A stretch of 64,000 nucleotides of DNA from Phyllobacterium brassicacearum (GCF_003010955.1 NZ_PGGO01000022.1:1-64000); one strand, 5' to 3'; positions 1 to 8,952 are shown, counted from the stretch's first letter. Notes: a model not told the origin generated them from the letters alone. Numbers and translations are program-made.

Positions 1-64
1 TCCGCTCGCCCTTCTGATAAAACGCCACAACAGAAAGCTTAAAAGCAACGCTGTGTTTGGACAT
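1..64 (-). CDS. Partial HTH/transposase-like ORF, N-terminus only (IS3-type OrfA?)
   Basis: Reading leftward from an ATG at 62-64, the frame stays open to the window edge and gives MSKHSVAFKLSVVAFYQKGE. A start of the form M-[ST]-K-x-S-x-x-F-K-L-x-V-V followed by a short G-rich turn is typical of helix-turn-helix proteins of IS3-family OrfA. A G-rich stretch just upstream could serve as ribosome binding site. The start codon abuts the leuB terminator hairpin, so the element or gene lies immediately downstream of leuB. Only 21 residues are visible, so the family is an inference from the N-terminal pattern. It could also be an unrelated small regulator. Confidence 0.4.
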   Translation of the reverse strand, partial: MSKHSVAFKLSVVAFYQKGER

Positions 65-65
65 G

Positions 66-102
66 CAAAACCCCCGAAGGTTGATGTCCAACTTTCGGGG
101 GT
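66..102 (-). terminator. Intrinsic terminator of leuB
   Basis: On the minus strand a stem of CCCCCGAAAGTT pairing with AACCTTCGGGGG (one mismatch) and a 7-nt loop is followed by TTTTG. It lies 46 nt beyond the leuB stop. Confidence 0.8.
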
Positions 103-147
103 CAGATCATCACTCGCGCCGGGCTTTTGTTTGTCCGGAGTTTCACG

Positions 148-1260
148 TCAGGCAGCGAGCGCGTTGAACTTCGCCAGGATTGCATCGCCCATAGCGGAGG
201 TGCCGACCTTCGTCTTGCCTTCCGACATAATATCGGCAGTCCGGATGCCATCGTCGAGCACGCCCGCGACGGCTGCTTCCAGCCTGTCGGCTTCCGCAAC
301 CATATTGAATGAGTAACGCAGGCACATAGCGAAGGATGCGATCATAGCAATCGGGTTAGCCGCGCCTGTTCCGGCAATGTCCGGCGCTGAGCCATGGACG
401 GGCTCGTAGAGCGCCTTGCGGCTACCGGCCTTGGCGTCCGGTGCGCCAAGCGAGGCAGAGGGAAGCATCCCGAGCGAACCGGTCAGCATCGCCGCGATAT
501 CGGACAGCATGTCGCCGAACAGATTGTCGGTGACGATGACGTCGAACTGCTTGGGCCAGCGGACAAGCTGCATGCCGCCAGCATCCGCCAGCATATGTTC
601 GAGCTTGACATCGGAATATTTCGCCTTGTGGATGGCCGTAACGACTTCGTTCCACAACACGCCGGATTTCATGACGTTGCGCTTCTCCATCGAAGTCACC
701 TTGTTGGCGCGTGTACGTGCCAGTTCGAAGGCGACACCCGAGATACGCTCGATCTCGTAGGTGTCATAGACTTGCGTGTCGATGCCGCGCTTCTGGCCAT
801 TGCCAAGATCGCGGATTTCCTTCGGCTCGCCGAAATAGACCCCGCCCGTCAATTCGCGCACGATCAGGATATCAAGGTCTTCGACAACCTCTTTCTTGAG
901 CGATGATGAATCGGCCAAGGCCGGATAACAGATCGCAGGGCGCAGATTGGCAAAGAGCTCCATGTCCTTGCGCAGGCGCAAAAGACCGGCTTCCGGACGG
1001 ACATCATAGGGAACGCTGTCCCACTTCGGGCCGCCCACGGCGCCGAAAAGAACAGCATCCGCAGCCAAGGCCTTGGCCATGTCGGCTTCGGAGATGGCCT
1101 GACCGTGTGCATCGTAGGCCGAACCGCCAACCAGCCCTTCATCAAGCTCAAAGCCGCTCTTCAGCTCGGCATTCATGTAAGCGATGATCTTGCGCACTTC
1201 GGCCATTGCCTCGGGACCGATGCCGTCGCCGGGAAGAAGTAGGAGCTTTTTCGATGCCAT
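148..1260 (-). CDS. leuB: 3-isopropylmalate dehydrogenase
   Basis: Catalyses NAD-dependent oxidative decarboxylation of 3-isopropylmalate in the cytosol, the third step of leucine synthesis. The 370 residues match the usual family length. The nucleotide-fold start [10 protein letters not shown] is at about 8-17, substrate-binding arginines are in LRLRKD and NLRPA (93-109), the [10 protein letters not shown] loop is at 135-144, the metal aspartates in [10 protein letters not shown] at 245-254, and the NAD-binding [12 protein letters not shown] at 286-297. The ATG is preceded by GAGG nine bases upstream. A strong intrinsic terminator follows. leuD lies 294 nt upstream on the same strand, so the two may be cotranscribed or separately promoted. 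leuC is not in the window. Confidence 0.97.
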   Translation of the reverse strand: MASKKLLLLPGDGIGPEAMAEVRKIIAYMNAELKSGFELDEGLVGGSAYDAHGQAISEADMAKALAADAVLFGAVGGPKWDSVPYDVRPEAGLLRLRKDMELFANLRPAICYPALADSSSLKKEVVEDLDILIVRELTGGVYFGEPKEIRDLGNGQKRGIDTQVYDTYEIERISGVAFELARTRANKVTSMEKRNVMKSGVLWNEVVTAIHKAKYSDVKLEHMLADAGGMQLVRWPKQFDVIVTDNLFGDMLSDIAAMLTGSLGMLPSASLGAPDAKAGSRKALYEPVHGSAPDIAGTGAANPIAMIASFAMCLRYSFNMVAEADRLEAAVAGVLDDGIRTADIMSEGKTKVGTSAMGDAILAKFNALAA

Positions 1261-1554
1261 GCTGGGAAACCTCGTTGATGAAAGATCGCGGTAATCAGGA
1301 TGGCGCGTACTTAGCGCAAGTTCAGCAAAGATGGAAAGCTTTCTGCGTAATTTTCTGCATGCCGATGACCATTCATGAACGATCCTGACTATCGCGGACC
1401 ACTCTGCGGCGATGTCCGCGCAATCTTTGCGGCTTAGTGTCGAATGTCTAGATCAGCACGGAACCAGGCTGGGCGCGCGGATAAAGATGCAATTACCCAT
1501 TGAGCGGACGTTCGCGCTCTAGGGAGCCCGCAATGGCGAGCTCCAGCGATCAGC
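1261..1554. other. leuD-leuB intergenic spacer
   Basis: A 294-nt gap. It carries the leuB ribosome binding site and a few short imperfect palindromes rich in GCGGAC/GTCCGC near 1400-1425, plus a weak hairpin GGAGC/GCTCC near 1519-1545 just after leuD with no T-run. I see no gene, convincing promoter or leader peptide. Confidence 0.4.
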
Positions 1555-2160
1555 TTATGCCCAGGGATGCTTTTCCGCGTTGGCGGATTCAAAGCTGTCG
1601 ATTTTGTCGGCCTTCTCCATGGTCAGGCCGATATCGTCGAGGCCATTCAGCATGCAATAACGCCGGAATTCATCGAGTTCAAAACCGATCGTACCGCCGT
1701 CTGGCCCCTTGATTGTCAGGTCCTCGAGATCAATGGACAGTGTCGCATTGGCACCGCGCTGAGCGTCATCCATCAGCTTGTCCAGGTCTTCCTGGCTAAC
1801 GCGGACCGGCAGGATCCCGTTCTTGAAGCAGTTATTGTAGAAAATATCGGCGAAGCTCGTGGAAATCACGCAGCGAATGCCGAAATCAAGCAGAGCCCAG
1901 GGAGCGTGCTCGCGGCTCGATCCGCACCCGAAATTATCACCAGTAACGAGAATCTGTGCTTTACGATAGGCCGGCTTGTTAAGAACAAAATCTGGATTCT
2001 CGGAGCCATCATCGTTGTAGCGCATTTCGGCAAACAGCCCGGTGCCGAGGCCGGTCCGCTTGATCGTCTTCAGGTAGTCCTTCGGGATGATCATGTCCGT
2101 ATCGACATTGATGATCGGCAGCGGAGCGGCAACGCCGGTGAGCTTGGTGAATTTGTCCAT
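1555..2160 (-). CDS. leuD: 3-isopropylmalate dehydratase small subunit
   Basis: Small swivel-domain subunit of isopropylmalate isomerase; with LeuC it interconverts 2- and 3-isopropylmalate. The start at 2160 gives [20 protein letters not shown], the canonical beginning, with AGGCAG upstream. The frame stays open further upstream but that stretch does not resemble LeuD. The signature [17 protein letters not shown] is at 74-90 and 201 residues is the usual size. The Fe-S cluster would be in LeuC, which is elsewhere. Neighbours are leuB downstream and a divergent CitE-like gene upstream, 148 nt away. Confidence 0.96.
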   Translation of the reverse strand: MDKFTKLTGVAAPLPIINVDTDMIIPKDYLKTIKRTGLGTGLFAEMRYNDDGSENPDFVLNKPAYRKAQILVTGDNFGCGSSREHAPWALLDFGIRCVISTSFADIFYNNCFKNGILPVRVSQEDLDKLMDDAQRGANATLSIDLEDLTIKGPDGGTIGFELDEFRRYCMLNGLDDIGLTMEKADKIDSFESANAEKHPWA

Positions 2161-2308
2161 GATGTCTGCCTGTAGATCCTGCGGAATAACGTTGCGTTCC
2201 GCTTTACACCAGCTTCGATTCGAATCAAAGAGTTTCCCCTGTGGCACTTTGGGCAGACGACACATGATTGCTCTTGTCTTGGCATGACGATCAGGGCAAA
2301 AACTTCGG

Positions 2309-3190
2309 ATGAGCAAATCTTATCGCCCCCGCCGGTCTGTCCTTTATGTTCCAGCTTCGAATGCGAAGGCGCTGGCCAAAGCCGCTTCGCTCACTGCTGA
2401 CGCGATCATTTTCGATCTGGAGGATGCCGTCGCACCCGTCGCAAAGGAAGACGCACGGGAGGCCTTGCGGAGCTATTTTCTTGAACATCCAACCAGCAAG
2501 AGTGAACGGGTTATCCGTATTAACAGCCTCTTGAGTGAATGGGGTCCCGAGGATCTGCTGGCGGCGCGGGCCTGCAAGCCCGACGCGATCCTCCTCCCGA
2601 AGGTCGAAAGGCCGCAGGACATCACCGGTGTGACCGAGATGCTCGAGGAAACAGATGCTTCGGAGCGGATTCGTCTCTGGGCGATGATCGAAACACCGCG
2701 CGGCATTCTCAATGCGGATGAAATCGCTGAACTCGGATTGCGATCGGCGGCAAGACTTGATTGCTTTGTTATCGGAACCAACGACATCGCCAAGGAAACA
2801 TGCACACGATTGACTAAAGGTCGCGTCTTCCTCACCTCATGGCTCATGCAAATATTGCTTTGCGCCAAGGCCGGAAAACTCGACGTGATTGATGGCGTTT
2901 ACAACGATTTCGCCGACCTTGATGGTTTTGCCACCGAATGCGCTGAGGCCGCCAAAATGGGGTTCGACGGCAAGACCCTGATCCACCCGTCCCAGATTGA
3001 GATGGCAAATGCAGCCTTTCTTCCGGACGAACAAGCCATTGCCGAGGCGCAGTCTGTCGTTAAGGCCTTCAGCACCTTCGAAAACACGGGCAAGGGGGCC
3101 ATTGCGCTGGGCGGAAGGATGGTCGAACGCCTGCATCTCGAAGCAGCTCAGAAATTGCTGGCAAAAATCGAGACAATCGGCAGAGATTGA
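2309..3190 (+). CDS. CitE/HpcH-family CoA ester lyase
   Basis: TIM-barrel protein of the HpcH/HpaI aldolase superfamily, CitE-like branch, 293 residues. Family motifs are FDLEDAV at 35-41, LLPKVE at 95-100, MIETPRGI at 127-134 and GKTLIHPSQ near 220-228; the Glu and Asp of these motifs bind Mg2+ and the acyl-CoA. Relatives include citryl-CoA lyase beta subunit, malyl-CoA and citramalyl-CoA lyases. No citrate lyase alpha or gamma subunit lies nearby, so a stand-alone (3S)-malyl/citramalyl-CoA lyase type is likelier than citrate lyase. The exact substrate cannot be read from sequence. Divergent from leuD. Confidence 0.85.
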   Translation: MSKSYRPRRSVLYVPASNAKALAKAASLTADAIIFDLEDAVAPVAKEDAREALRSYFLEHPTSKSERVIRINSLLSEWGPEDLLAARACKPDAILLPKVERPQDITGVTEMLEETDASERIRLWAMIETPRGILNADEIAELGLRSAARLDCFVIGTNDIAKETCTRLTKGRVFLTSWLMQILLCAKAGKLDVIDGVYNDFADLDGFATECAEAAKMGFDGKTLIHPSQIEMANAAFLPDEQAIAEAQSVVKAFSTFENTGKGAIALGGRMVERLHLEAAQKLLAKIETIGRD

Positions 3191-3253
3191 GACTGGAACT
3201 GTTATACGCGAAACAGGATCGACCGATGCCGATCCAAATGTGGGAAAACAATC

Positions 3254-3460
3254 ATGAAATTATACCGGCTTTTGACAGGTCCGGACGATGCGAGCTTCTG
3301 CCACAAGGTAACGGCAGCGATCAGCAAGGGCTGGCATATCTATGGCTCGCCAACCTATGCGTTCAATTCGGCCACGGGCATGATGCAATGCGGCCAGGCC
3401 GTCGTAAAAGACGTCGATGGCGTGGATTACGATCCCGGGCTCAAGTTGAGCGACTATTGA
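3254..3460 (+). CDS. DUF1737 domain protein
   Basis: Short 68-residue protein starting MKLYRLLTGPDDASFCHKV and containing GWHIYGSPTYAFN, the pattern of the DUF1737 family: small, usually single-domain, function unknown, common in proteobacteria. No signal peptide or membrane segment. It begins 63 nt after the CitE-like gene. Its last 20 nt overlap the 3' end of the convergent YunG-like gene. I know of no reaction or partner for it. Confidence 0.8.
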   Translation: MKLYRLLTGPDDASFCHKVTAAISKGWHIYGSPTYAFNSATGMMQCGQAVVKDVDGVDYDPGLKLSDY

Positions 3461-3800
3461 GCTGCTGCGCCAGGCGGCCTTTGAGCGCGCGATACTGAGG
3501 CTCGGATGTGTCAGCCATGGCTTCCTCGCGCGTGGCCGGGCTGTCTTCGAATGGGATGGGCCGGTCAAGCTGGCTTACCGTCATGTCCCATTTGACGCCA
3601 TCTATGACATTGTAGAAGTGTGTGCCGCCAGACGTCTTCGTCTTGAGGATTGAGCCGCCAAAAAGATCCTGCATGACCAGCGATGTCACGCTGCATTGTC
3701 CCTTGGCAGGATTTTCCGGCGACCACGAGCTGGAGCTTTCGAGGCTCCACGCGGTCTTCAGTGCCTGAAAAAGTTCATAGGATGTTGCATAGTCAGCCAA
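3441..3800 (-). CDS. YunG-family protein, TTG start
   Basis: About 119 residues resembling Bacillus YunG: W-S-P-E-N-P-A-K-G-Q-C at roughly 26-36, then VTSLVMQDLFGG, and a conserved THFYN-x-IDG-x-x-WD segment. Function is unknown; the conserved Cys and His suggest a small papain-like or transglutaminase-like fold, which is speculation. The frame is open to an ATG at 3848, but a perfect AGGAGG lies six bases before the TTG at 3798-3800 and similarity begins just after it, so TTG is preferred. The 3' end overlaps the convergent DUF1737 gene by 20 nt. Confidence 0.72.
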   Translation of the reverse strand: MADYATSYELFQALKTAWSLESSSSWSPENPAKGQCSVTSLVMQDLFGGSILKTKTSGGTHFYNVIDGVKWDMTVSQLDRPIPFEDSPATREEAMADTSEPQYRALKGRLAQQLNSRST

Positions 3801-3887
3801 GACATCCCTCCTCGGAGAATTCGAATGATCGTGGAAGCAATAATCCAAGCGCGGTAAACAGCAACCCGACTGACGAAAAATACCTGA

Positions 3888-4310
3888 CTATTCGACAGTC
3901 GCTTCGATTCGTTCCATGTCTTCGTCGGACAGGCCGAAGTGATGCCCGATCTCGTGGATCAGCACGTGAGTCACGATATCACCGAGGGCTTCCTCGTACT
4001 CTGCCCAATAATCCAGCACCGCACGACGGTATATGGTAATGCGATTGGCCTGCTCGCCAGTCTGTAGTGAAAAACGCTCGCCAATGCCGGTGCCCTCAAA
4101 AAGTCCGAGTAGGTCGAAGGGTGACTCCAGCCCCATATCCTCGACGATCTGATCGTCAGGAAATTCCGAAACCTGAATCGTAATATCCCCGCAAAGCGCG
4201 CGAAATGTTTCGGGCAGATGCGCATAAGCCTGGATTGCCAGCGATTCGATCTCGCCGAGCGAAGGCGACAGGCGATTACCCCAGTCGGCGGTTTGGTTAC
4301 TTCGGGCCAT
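3888..4310 (-). CDS. Zincin-like metallopeptidase family protein
   Basis: 140-residue protein with HEIGHHFGLSD at 119-129, an HExxH zinc site extended by a downstream Asp, near the C-terminus. This arrangement is that of the small metallopeptidase (DUF1025) family, cytosolic and widespread in alphaproteobacteria and actinobacteria. Substrate unknown. CAGGAG five bases before the ATG supports the start. There is no signal peptide. It lies downstream of the tetR gene on the same strand with a 73-nt gap. Confidence 0.85.
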   Translation of the reverse strand: MARSNQTADWGNRLSPSLGEIESLAIQAYAHLPETFRALCGDITIQVSEFPDDQIVEDMGLESPFDLLGLFEGTGIGERFSLQTGEQANRITIYRRAVLDYWAEYEEALGDIVTHVLIHEIGHHFGLSDEDMERIEATVE

Positions 4311-4383
4311 CGGAACTCCTGGCAGGCTTTTCCGGCTTCATATAATGTGTATCAAGGCCAGATGCGAGGGGGCTCCCCGACTG

Positions 4384-4962
4384 TCAGTTTCGTGAGGGCG
4401 CCACCATCAATAGCCGCTCCATTCGCCGGAAACTCTCGGCCAGAACTGTTGGATCACGCAATCCATGCGCGAGCATGATGCCGCCTTGCCATTCCGTCAG
4501 CGCATTGCGTGCAAGGCCCAATGCCGTTGATGGACGAATGCCAGATCGCCCAAGTTCCCGGCCAATGAAACCGATGAGAAGGCTGAACGCCTCCGCCGCC
4601 CGGGCGGCCGCCTCGGGAGATTCATGGCGAAAATCCCGAATGCCCAGTGCGATGGGGCAACCGTGTTCCACCCGACTTCTCAATGATTGCGCCAGCTTTT
4701 CGACAAGAAGTTGCAATCGGATTCGCGGATTTTGGTTCGCTTCGCTGATCTCCGCCAGCATAGCCTCTGTCTCCCCAACAAAGATATCGGCAACACCCTG
4801 GGCCAATTCACCTTTGGTTTTGAAATAGTAATAGATATTGCCGAGCGGGATGCCCGAGGTCGCAGAGATATCCGCAAGGCTTGTCACCGCGTAGCCCTGG
4901 TGCCAGAACAATCCGGCCGCAGAAGCTATCAACGCATCGCGCTTATCATTCTGTTTTGCCAT
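4384..4962 (-). CDS. TetR/AcrR-family transcriptional regulator
   Basis: 192 residues. The N-terminal helix-turn-helix covers about 7-52, with DALIASAAGLFWHQGY followed by TSLADIS and GNIYYYFKTKGEL, a classic TetR DNA-binding domain. The rest is an all-helical ligand domain with a single cysteine in HGCPIAL. A GTG at 4969-4971 is an alternative start three codons earlier; AGG eight bases before the ATG favours 4962. No transporter or oxidoreductase target lies beside it, so the ligand is unknown. Neighbours are the Trm112-like and metallopeptidase genes in the same direction. Confidence 0.88.
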   Translation of the reverse strand: MAKQNDKRDALIASAAGLFWHQGYAVTSLADISATSGIPLGNIYYYFKTKGELAQGVADIFVGETEAMLAEISEANQNPRIRLQLLVEKLAQSLRSRVEHGCPIALGIRDFRHESPEAAARAAEAFSLLIGFIGRELGRSGIRPSTALGLARNALTEWQGGIMLAHGLRDPTVLAESFRRMERLLMVAPSRN

Positions 4963-5028
4963 TGCCACCACCTGTCAGTCATGCAACTGACTCGCATCAT
5001 GGCGCAGCTAATCCCATGTTGAAAGGGA

Positions 5029-5223
5029 TTAGTCTTCGATCGCACGCCCCTCGGACGGCAACATGATCGGAATACCGTCCCTCACCGGATAAGCGAGATG
5101 AGCTGACTTGGAGATCAGTTCCGACCGTTGCTGATCATAGGTCAGGGGTCCCTTGGTCAGGGGGCATACCAAAAGTTCGAGGAGCTTCCTGTCGATCGGT
5201 GTCTCGCGTTTTTCGTCGGTCAT
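5029..5223 (-). CDS. Trm112-family small protein (YcaR/UPF0434 type)
   Basis: 64 residues containing [16 protein letters not shown] and ending with [16 protein letters not shown], the Trm112p-like zinc-ribbon-derived fold. Only one cysteine remains, as in many alphaproteobacterial members, so zinc binding is unlikely. In other organisms Trm112 proteins activate methyltransferases; the partner here is unknown. Its ATG overlaps the stop of the preceding LON-domain gene (ATGA), which implies translational coupling. Confidence 0.88.
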   Translation of the reverse strand: MTDEKRETPIDRKLLELLVCPLTKGPLTYDQQRSELISKSAHLAYPVRDGIPIMLPSEGRAIED

Positions 5224-5882
5224 TGCAAACTACCCTCGAAATCATCCTGATCCTTAGCCAGCGCAATCTCGGTGATGGCGATCAAGGTCTCCGCCCGCGT
5301 TTTCAAATCTGCCGCCTCCAGCAGCGCCTGCTTTTCCGCGGCACCGAAGGGCGACATCATGGCAAGCGCATTGACGAGAGTCTCGTTGCCGGCCCGGGAG
5401 ATGCTGTCCCAGTCTGCCTCAAGGTTGTTGGCATCGAGATAAGCCCGGAAAACGCGCAGCAATGCCAATCGGTCGACGTCAGAATCATCCGCTTCATCAA
5501 GATCGGCACGTAGTGGCGCGATTTTGCACTGGCGGAAAGGTGCGCGTGTCGAGAGTTCCTTGATGACGCGAAAGCGGCAAATACCCTGGAGCGTTATCAG
5601 CACGCGGCCATCGCCGGTTTCCGCAAAAGAAGTAATTCGGCCAAGGCACCCTACTTCGCACAGATCGGCATCAGCCTCGTTTTCCGGATCAAAGCGCGGT
5701 TGAATCATACCGATGATGCGCTTGCCGGCAAGAGCAGCATCGACCATGGCAAGATAGCGAAGCTCGAAAATGTTTAGCGGCAGCTGACCGCCTGGCAGCA
5801 GCAGGGCTCCGGACAGAGGAAAAATCGGCACGCTTTCGGGAATATCGTCGAGCGTCCGATAGCGAACATTTCCTGCTTGCAT
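5220..5882 (-). CDS. LON substrate-binding domain protein
   Basis: 220 residues matching the stand-alone LON N-terminal domain (PUA-like), without ATPase or protease domains. Recognisable stretches are IPVFPL-like [20 protein letters not shown] at the N-terminus, [14 protein letters not shown] and GCLGRI. Such proteins are linked to protein quality control but no activity is established. It is part of a minus-strand series: cnoX, this gene, Trm112-like (overlapping by 4 nt). Confidence 0.88.
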   Translation of the reverse strand: MQAGNVRYRTLDDIPESVPIFPLSGALLLPGGQLPLNIFELRYLAMVDAALAGKRIIGMIQPRFDPENEADADLCEVGCLGRITSFAETGDGRVLITLQGICRFRVIKELSTRAPFRQCKIAPLRADLDEADDSDVDRLALLRVFRAYLDANNLEADWDSISRAGNETLVNALAMMSPFGAAEKQALLEAADLKTRAETLIAITEIALAKDQDDFEGSLQ

Positions 5883-5942
5883 TACCTAACTCCAGCCGGC
5901 GGAATCAAATTCCTGATCGCCAGCTATAGTGCCTGATTTTCT

Positions 5943-6920
5943 TCAGGAAAACAGCAGAGAAGACAATTTGCGGCGCGCAGTGACGGAGGCTTCATCGCCA
6001 GCACCCCACGCATCGAAAAATTGCAGCAGCTGCTTGCGGGCACCATCATCATTCCATGCACGATCGGCCCTCATGATGGCAAGAAGATGATCGGCCGCCT
6101 CGTTGCGCTGGCCTTTGGCGTTCAGGATCATTGCGAGGTCAAATCGCGCTCGGTGATCTTTTGGATTGTCGCTCAAACGAGCTTCGAGCGCCACAGGGTC
6201 GCCAAGCGTCGCTACCTGGTCGGCAAGCGCGATCTTCGCGTCTGCGGCGCGGACGACTGCATCTTCCCTCTTGTCCGCTGGCACGCGCTCCAGGGTAGCC
6301 CTGGCCTGCTCGATGTCGTCGAGTTCGATCAGACAATTGGCAAGCCCCGCCAACGCCGGGACATGATCCGGAATTTCGGCAAGAACAGCTGCATAGATTT
6401 GGCTTGCTTGCTCGAGATCACCCGCTTCGACAGCATGCGCCGCTGCTTCCAGCGCCGAACGAATAGCTTCATCTCTGCCGCCATCCGGAGAAGCAATGCG
6501 GTCGATGAATTCCTTGAGTTTTGATTCGGGCAAAGCGCCCATGAAGCCGTCGACAGGCTTTCCGTCCGAAAAAGCAATGACTGCCGGAATGGATTGGATG
6601 CCGAGCTGTCCCGCGATAGCCGGGTGATCATCGATGTTCATCTTTACCAGCTTGACTCGTCCGCCAGCCGCTCGAACCACCTTCTCAAGCACTGGCGTCA
6701 GTTGCTTGCAGGGTCCGCACCAGGGCGCCCAAAAATCCACGAGGACCGGTTGATTCTTCGATTCAGCAATCACGTCCTTGGAGAAGCCGGCCGTGGTGGT
6801 ATCCATGATGACTTCGCCCGCGCTCGCCGCAGAACCATTCGGCGCTGTTCCGAAGGATACGGTCTGGGCGCCGGAAGTCGCGCCGTAGCCGCCGCCAAAC
6901 GGGTTATCGGTGTTGCTCAT
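5943..6920 (-). CDS. cnoX: Thioredoxin-TPR co-chaperone CnoX (YbbN)
   Basis: 325 residues. A Gly/Ser-rich N-terminal tail (1-40) precedes a thioredoxin domain with WAPWCGPCKQLTPVLEK; the WCGPC site is at 67-71, an intact CXXC unlike the SXXC of E. coli CnoX. The C-terminal 180 residues are helical TPR-like repeats (ALEAAAHAVEAGDLEQA, ALAGLANCLIELDDIEQA and others). CnoX proteins act as redox-sensitive holdases that hand clients to DnaK or GroEL. The ATG at 6920 has GGGAGA upstream; a TTG one codon earlier is less likely. Confidence 0.92.
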   Translation of the reverse strand: MSNTDNPFGGGYGATSGAQTVSFGTAPNGSAASAGEVIMDTTTAGFSKDVIAESKNQPVLVDFWAPWCGPCKQLTPVLEKVVRAAGGRVKLVKMNIDDHPAIAGQLGIQSIPAVIAFSDGKPVDGFMGALPESKLKEFIDRIASPDGGRDEAIRSALEAAAHAVEAGDLEQASQIYAAVLAEIPDHVPALAGLANCLIELDDIEQARATLERVPADKREDAVVRAADAKIALADQVATLGDPVALEARLSDNPKDHRARFDLAMILNAKGQRNEAADHLLAIMRADRAWNDDGARKQLLQFFDAWGAGDEASVTARRKLSSLLFS

Positions 6921-6975
6921 CAAATTCTCCCGTCATCGTCCGCTGCGCTGGACCTACTGTCGATATTACCAACTA

Positions 6976-7485
6976 TCAGTTTGGGGTCGATCCGTCTAAT
7001 TTCAAGATCAGAGGCTCGTGCCCGGTCGCTCTTAGAAACGCCAGGAGATCGCCAGTCCGGATCGATGTCGTTGCCTCGTTGGTCAGCGGGTGTCCGTTGA
7101 TAATGTCATGCGCCATCAGATCTTCGTCAAGCACCACTTTCACTCGAAGCTGTGTATCGTTGATTGCCCCAAACACACTGACCGCGCCGGGCGTCAGTCC
7201 GAGAAGCTCCAGGAGTTTTTCCGGTTTTCCAAACGAAACCCGGCTGGCGGCGCCAATTTTCGTGTGAATGGTCTTGAGATCGACCTCCGCTTCTTCATCA
7301 ACCGTCACAAGGAAGAAGTTGTCTTTCTTGTCCTTCAGGAACAGATTCTTGGTATGGACACCGGCAACCTGCCCGCGCAGATCCTGGGCCTCAGCGACTG
7401 TGAACACAGCTTGATGGCGGACGGTCGACACCTCGATACCGAGTCCGGTGAGATATTCCATCAGTTCATCAATTGACTTGCCCAT
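6976..7485 (-). CDS. prdX: Ala-tRNA(Pro) deacylase, ProXp-ala/PrdX type
   Basis: 169-residue single-domain member of the YbaK/ProRS INS superfamily. Characteristic stretches are HTKNLFLKDKKDNFFLV, an acidic strand with VDLK, and the GAVSVFGAINDTQLRVKVVLD segment. The family hydrolyses alanine mischarged onto tRNA-Pro, in trans to a ProRS that lacks the editing insert (typical of alphaproteobacteria). It is monocistronic, and the tRNA-Gly gene lies upstream on the opposite strand. Confidence 0.9.
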   Translation of the reverse strand: MGKSIDELMEYLTGLGIEVSTVRHQAVFTVAEAQDLRGQVAGVHTKNLFLKDKKDNFFLVTVDEEAEVDLKTIHTKIGAASRVSFGKPEKLLELLGLTPGAVSVFGAINDTQLRVKVVLDEDLMAHDIINGHPLTNEATTSIRTGDLLAFLRATGHEPLILKLDGSTPN

Positions 7486-7625
7486 GACCGCCTTCAGAGT
7501 GCTCGACTAGATATCAACATGTGTCTCGTAATGCGTGTTTCATACGTCCTCAAGGAAAAAGCTCAGGCCTTTCGACAACCCACATCGATTTTTTGACATA
7601 TCTCACGAAAGAATAAAATTCCCTG

Positions 7626-7654
7626 TTGCAATTAGCCGGCGCTTGGGTCATATA
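7626..7654 (+). promoter_or_regulatory. Candidate sigma70-type promoter of tRNA-Gly
   Basis: TTGCAA at 7626-7631 and CATATA at 7649-7654 are separated by 17 nt and would place initiation about 22 nt before the tRNA. This is a pattern match only. Confidence 0.4.
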
Positions 7655-7683
7655 GGCCCCGCTTCGCAAGACAGACTGTGTAC

Positions 7684-7758
7684 GCGGGAGTAGCTCAGGG
7701 GTAGAGCACAACCTTGCCAAGGTTGGGGTCGTGGGTTCGAATCCCATTTCCCGCTCCA
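7684..7758 (+). tRNA. tRNA-Gly (anticodon GCC)
   Basis: 75-nt cloverleaf including an encoded CCA. The acceptor stem GCGGGAG pairs with TTCCCGC (last pair G-T). D-arm AGCTCAGGGGTAGAGC, anticodon loop TTGCCAA with GCC at 7716-7718, and T-arm GTGGGTTCGAATCCCAT are all present. It reads GGC and GGT codons. A terminator follows 15 nt later. Confidence 0.98.
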
Positions 7759-7772
7759 GTTGTCCGAAGTTC

Positions 7773-7802
7773 AAAAGGCCCGGTAGAAACCGGGCCTTTT
7801 TG
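7773..7802 (+). terminator. Intrinsic terminator of tRNA-Gly
   Basis: Perfect 11-bp stem AAAAGGCCCGG / CCGGGCCTTTT with the 6-nt loop TAGAAA, running into T residues on both strands. It is placed directly after the tRNA. Confidence 0.85.
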
Positions 7803-7889
7803 CTTTTTCACGCCGTTGAAATCGGCACCTTTGATGCTTCGGGCATGTTGGAATTGCAATATCTTGGCAAACCGTTAAACCCATAAAAC

Positions 7890-8939
7890 ATGGCACAGAA
7901 AAAAGCGCACGAGGTTGATTCTTTTCTGAAAAGGCTGGATCGCGCCTACCCCATTGTGCTGCTCTATGGACCCGACAAGGGCCTGGTTAGCGAACGTGCG
8001 GGGGTCTTCATCAAACTCACCGGGCTCGCCCAGGACGACCCCTTCGCTGTCATCCCGCTTGATGCTGATGACATCAACGCCGAGCCCGGCAGGCTATCCG
8101 ACGAAGCCAATACCATCTCCATGTTTGGGGGCGAGCGCCTGATCTGGGTGCGCAATGCAGCGGGACAAAAAGGCCTGGCCGATGCAGTAGCTTACCTCTG
8201 CAAAAATCCACCGGCAGATACGTTCATTCTGGTCGAAGCCGGTGACTTGAAAAAGGGCGCCGGCTTGCGCGGCACCGTCGAGCAAAGCGCGAGCGCAATG
8301 GCCCTGCCCTGCTATAGCGACGATGCGCGTGGGATCGACAGCACCATCGATGACATGCTTGCCAGAAACGGGTTGCAGATTACGCTGGACGCCCGCGGCC
8401 TGCTCAAGGAAAGCCTTGGCGGTGACCGCCTCGCCACGCGCGCTGAGCTTGAGAAGGTCTGCCTCTATGCCCACGGCAAAGAGCGCATTACTGTCGACGA
8501 CGTGCGCGATATTGTCGGAGATGTCAGCGCCACATCCTATGAAACCATGGTCGATGCGGTGATGATCGGTAACGTAACGGACTTCACCCACGCTTTTGAT
8601 CGCGTAATTGGGACCGGCTCAGCCAGTTATCTGATCTTGAGCGCGGCAATTCGTCAGTTTCAATCGTTACAAACGTTACGTTACGGCATAGAAAATGAGG
8701 GTAAGAATGCCGCCTCGGCAGTCGCGACAGCTCGTCCGCCAGTATTTTTCGCGCGAAAGAAGTTCGTCGAGACGGCCCTGCAGCGCTGGACGACACAATC
8801 CTGTGCCCGCGCCATCGAAAGGTTGCAGCGCACTGTTCTGGAAAGCAGGCGGAACGCGCCACTGGCTATCGCCATTATTCGCCAGTCAATGATCGCACTG
8901 GCGGCTGAAGCCGCTCGCGCCGGGCGTAACGGCCGTTAA
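7890..8939 (+). CDS. holA: DNA polymerase III delta subunit
   Basis: 349 residues. The start MAQKKAHEVD and the VLLYGPDKGLVSERA segment at about 23-37 match rhizobial HolA: an AAA+ fold with degenerate P-loop, the wrench that opens the beta clamp in the clamp loader. Helical collar elements fill the C-terminus. The start has no clear Shine-Dalgarno but is fixed by family alignment. In many rhizobia holA follows leuS and lptE; here it follows a tRNA gene. It converges on parB with a 13-nt gap. Confidence 0.93.
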   Translation: MAQKKAHEVDSFLKRLDRAYPIVLLYGPDKGLVSERAGVFIKLTGLAQDDPFAVIPLDADDINAEPGRLSDEANTISMFGGERLIWVRNAAGQKGLADAVAYLCKNPPADTFILVEAGDLKKGAGLRGTVEQSASAMALPCYSDDARGIDSTIDDMLARNGLQITLDARGLLKESLGGDRLATRAELEKVCLYAHGKERITVDDVRDIVGDVSATSYETMVDAVMIGNVTDFTHAFDRVIGTGSASYLILSAAIRQFQSLQTLRYGIENEGKNAASAVATARPPVFFARKKFVETALQRWTTQSCARAIERLQRTVLESRRNAPLAIAIIRQSMIALAAEAARAGRNGR

Positions 8940-8952
8940 TCAGTCGCTTCTT

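Noticed and set aside
7550-7774. Minus-strand 74-aa frame across the tRNA with EREMGFEPTTPTLARLC
   Set aside because: This is the well-known spurious translation of the antisense of a tRNA gene; the tRNA-Gly explains the sequence fully.
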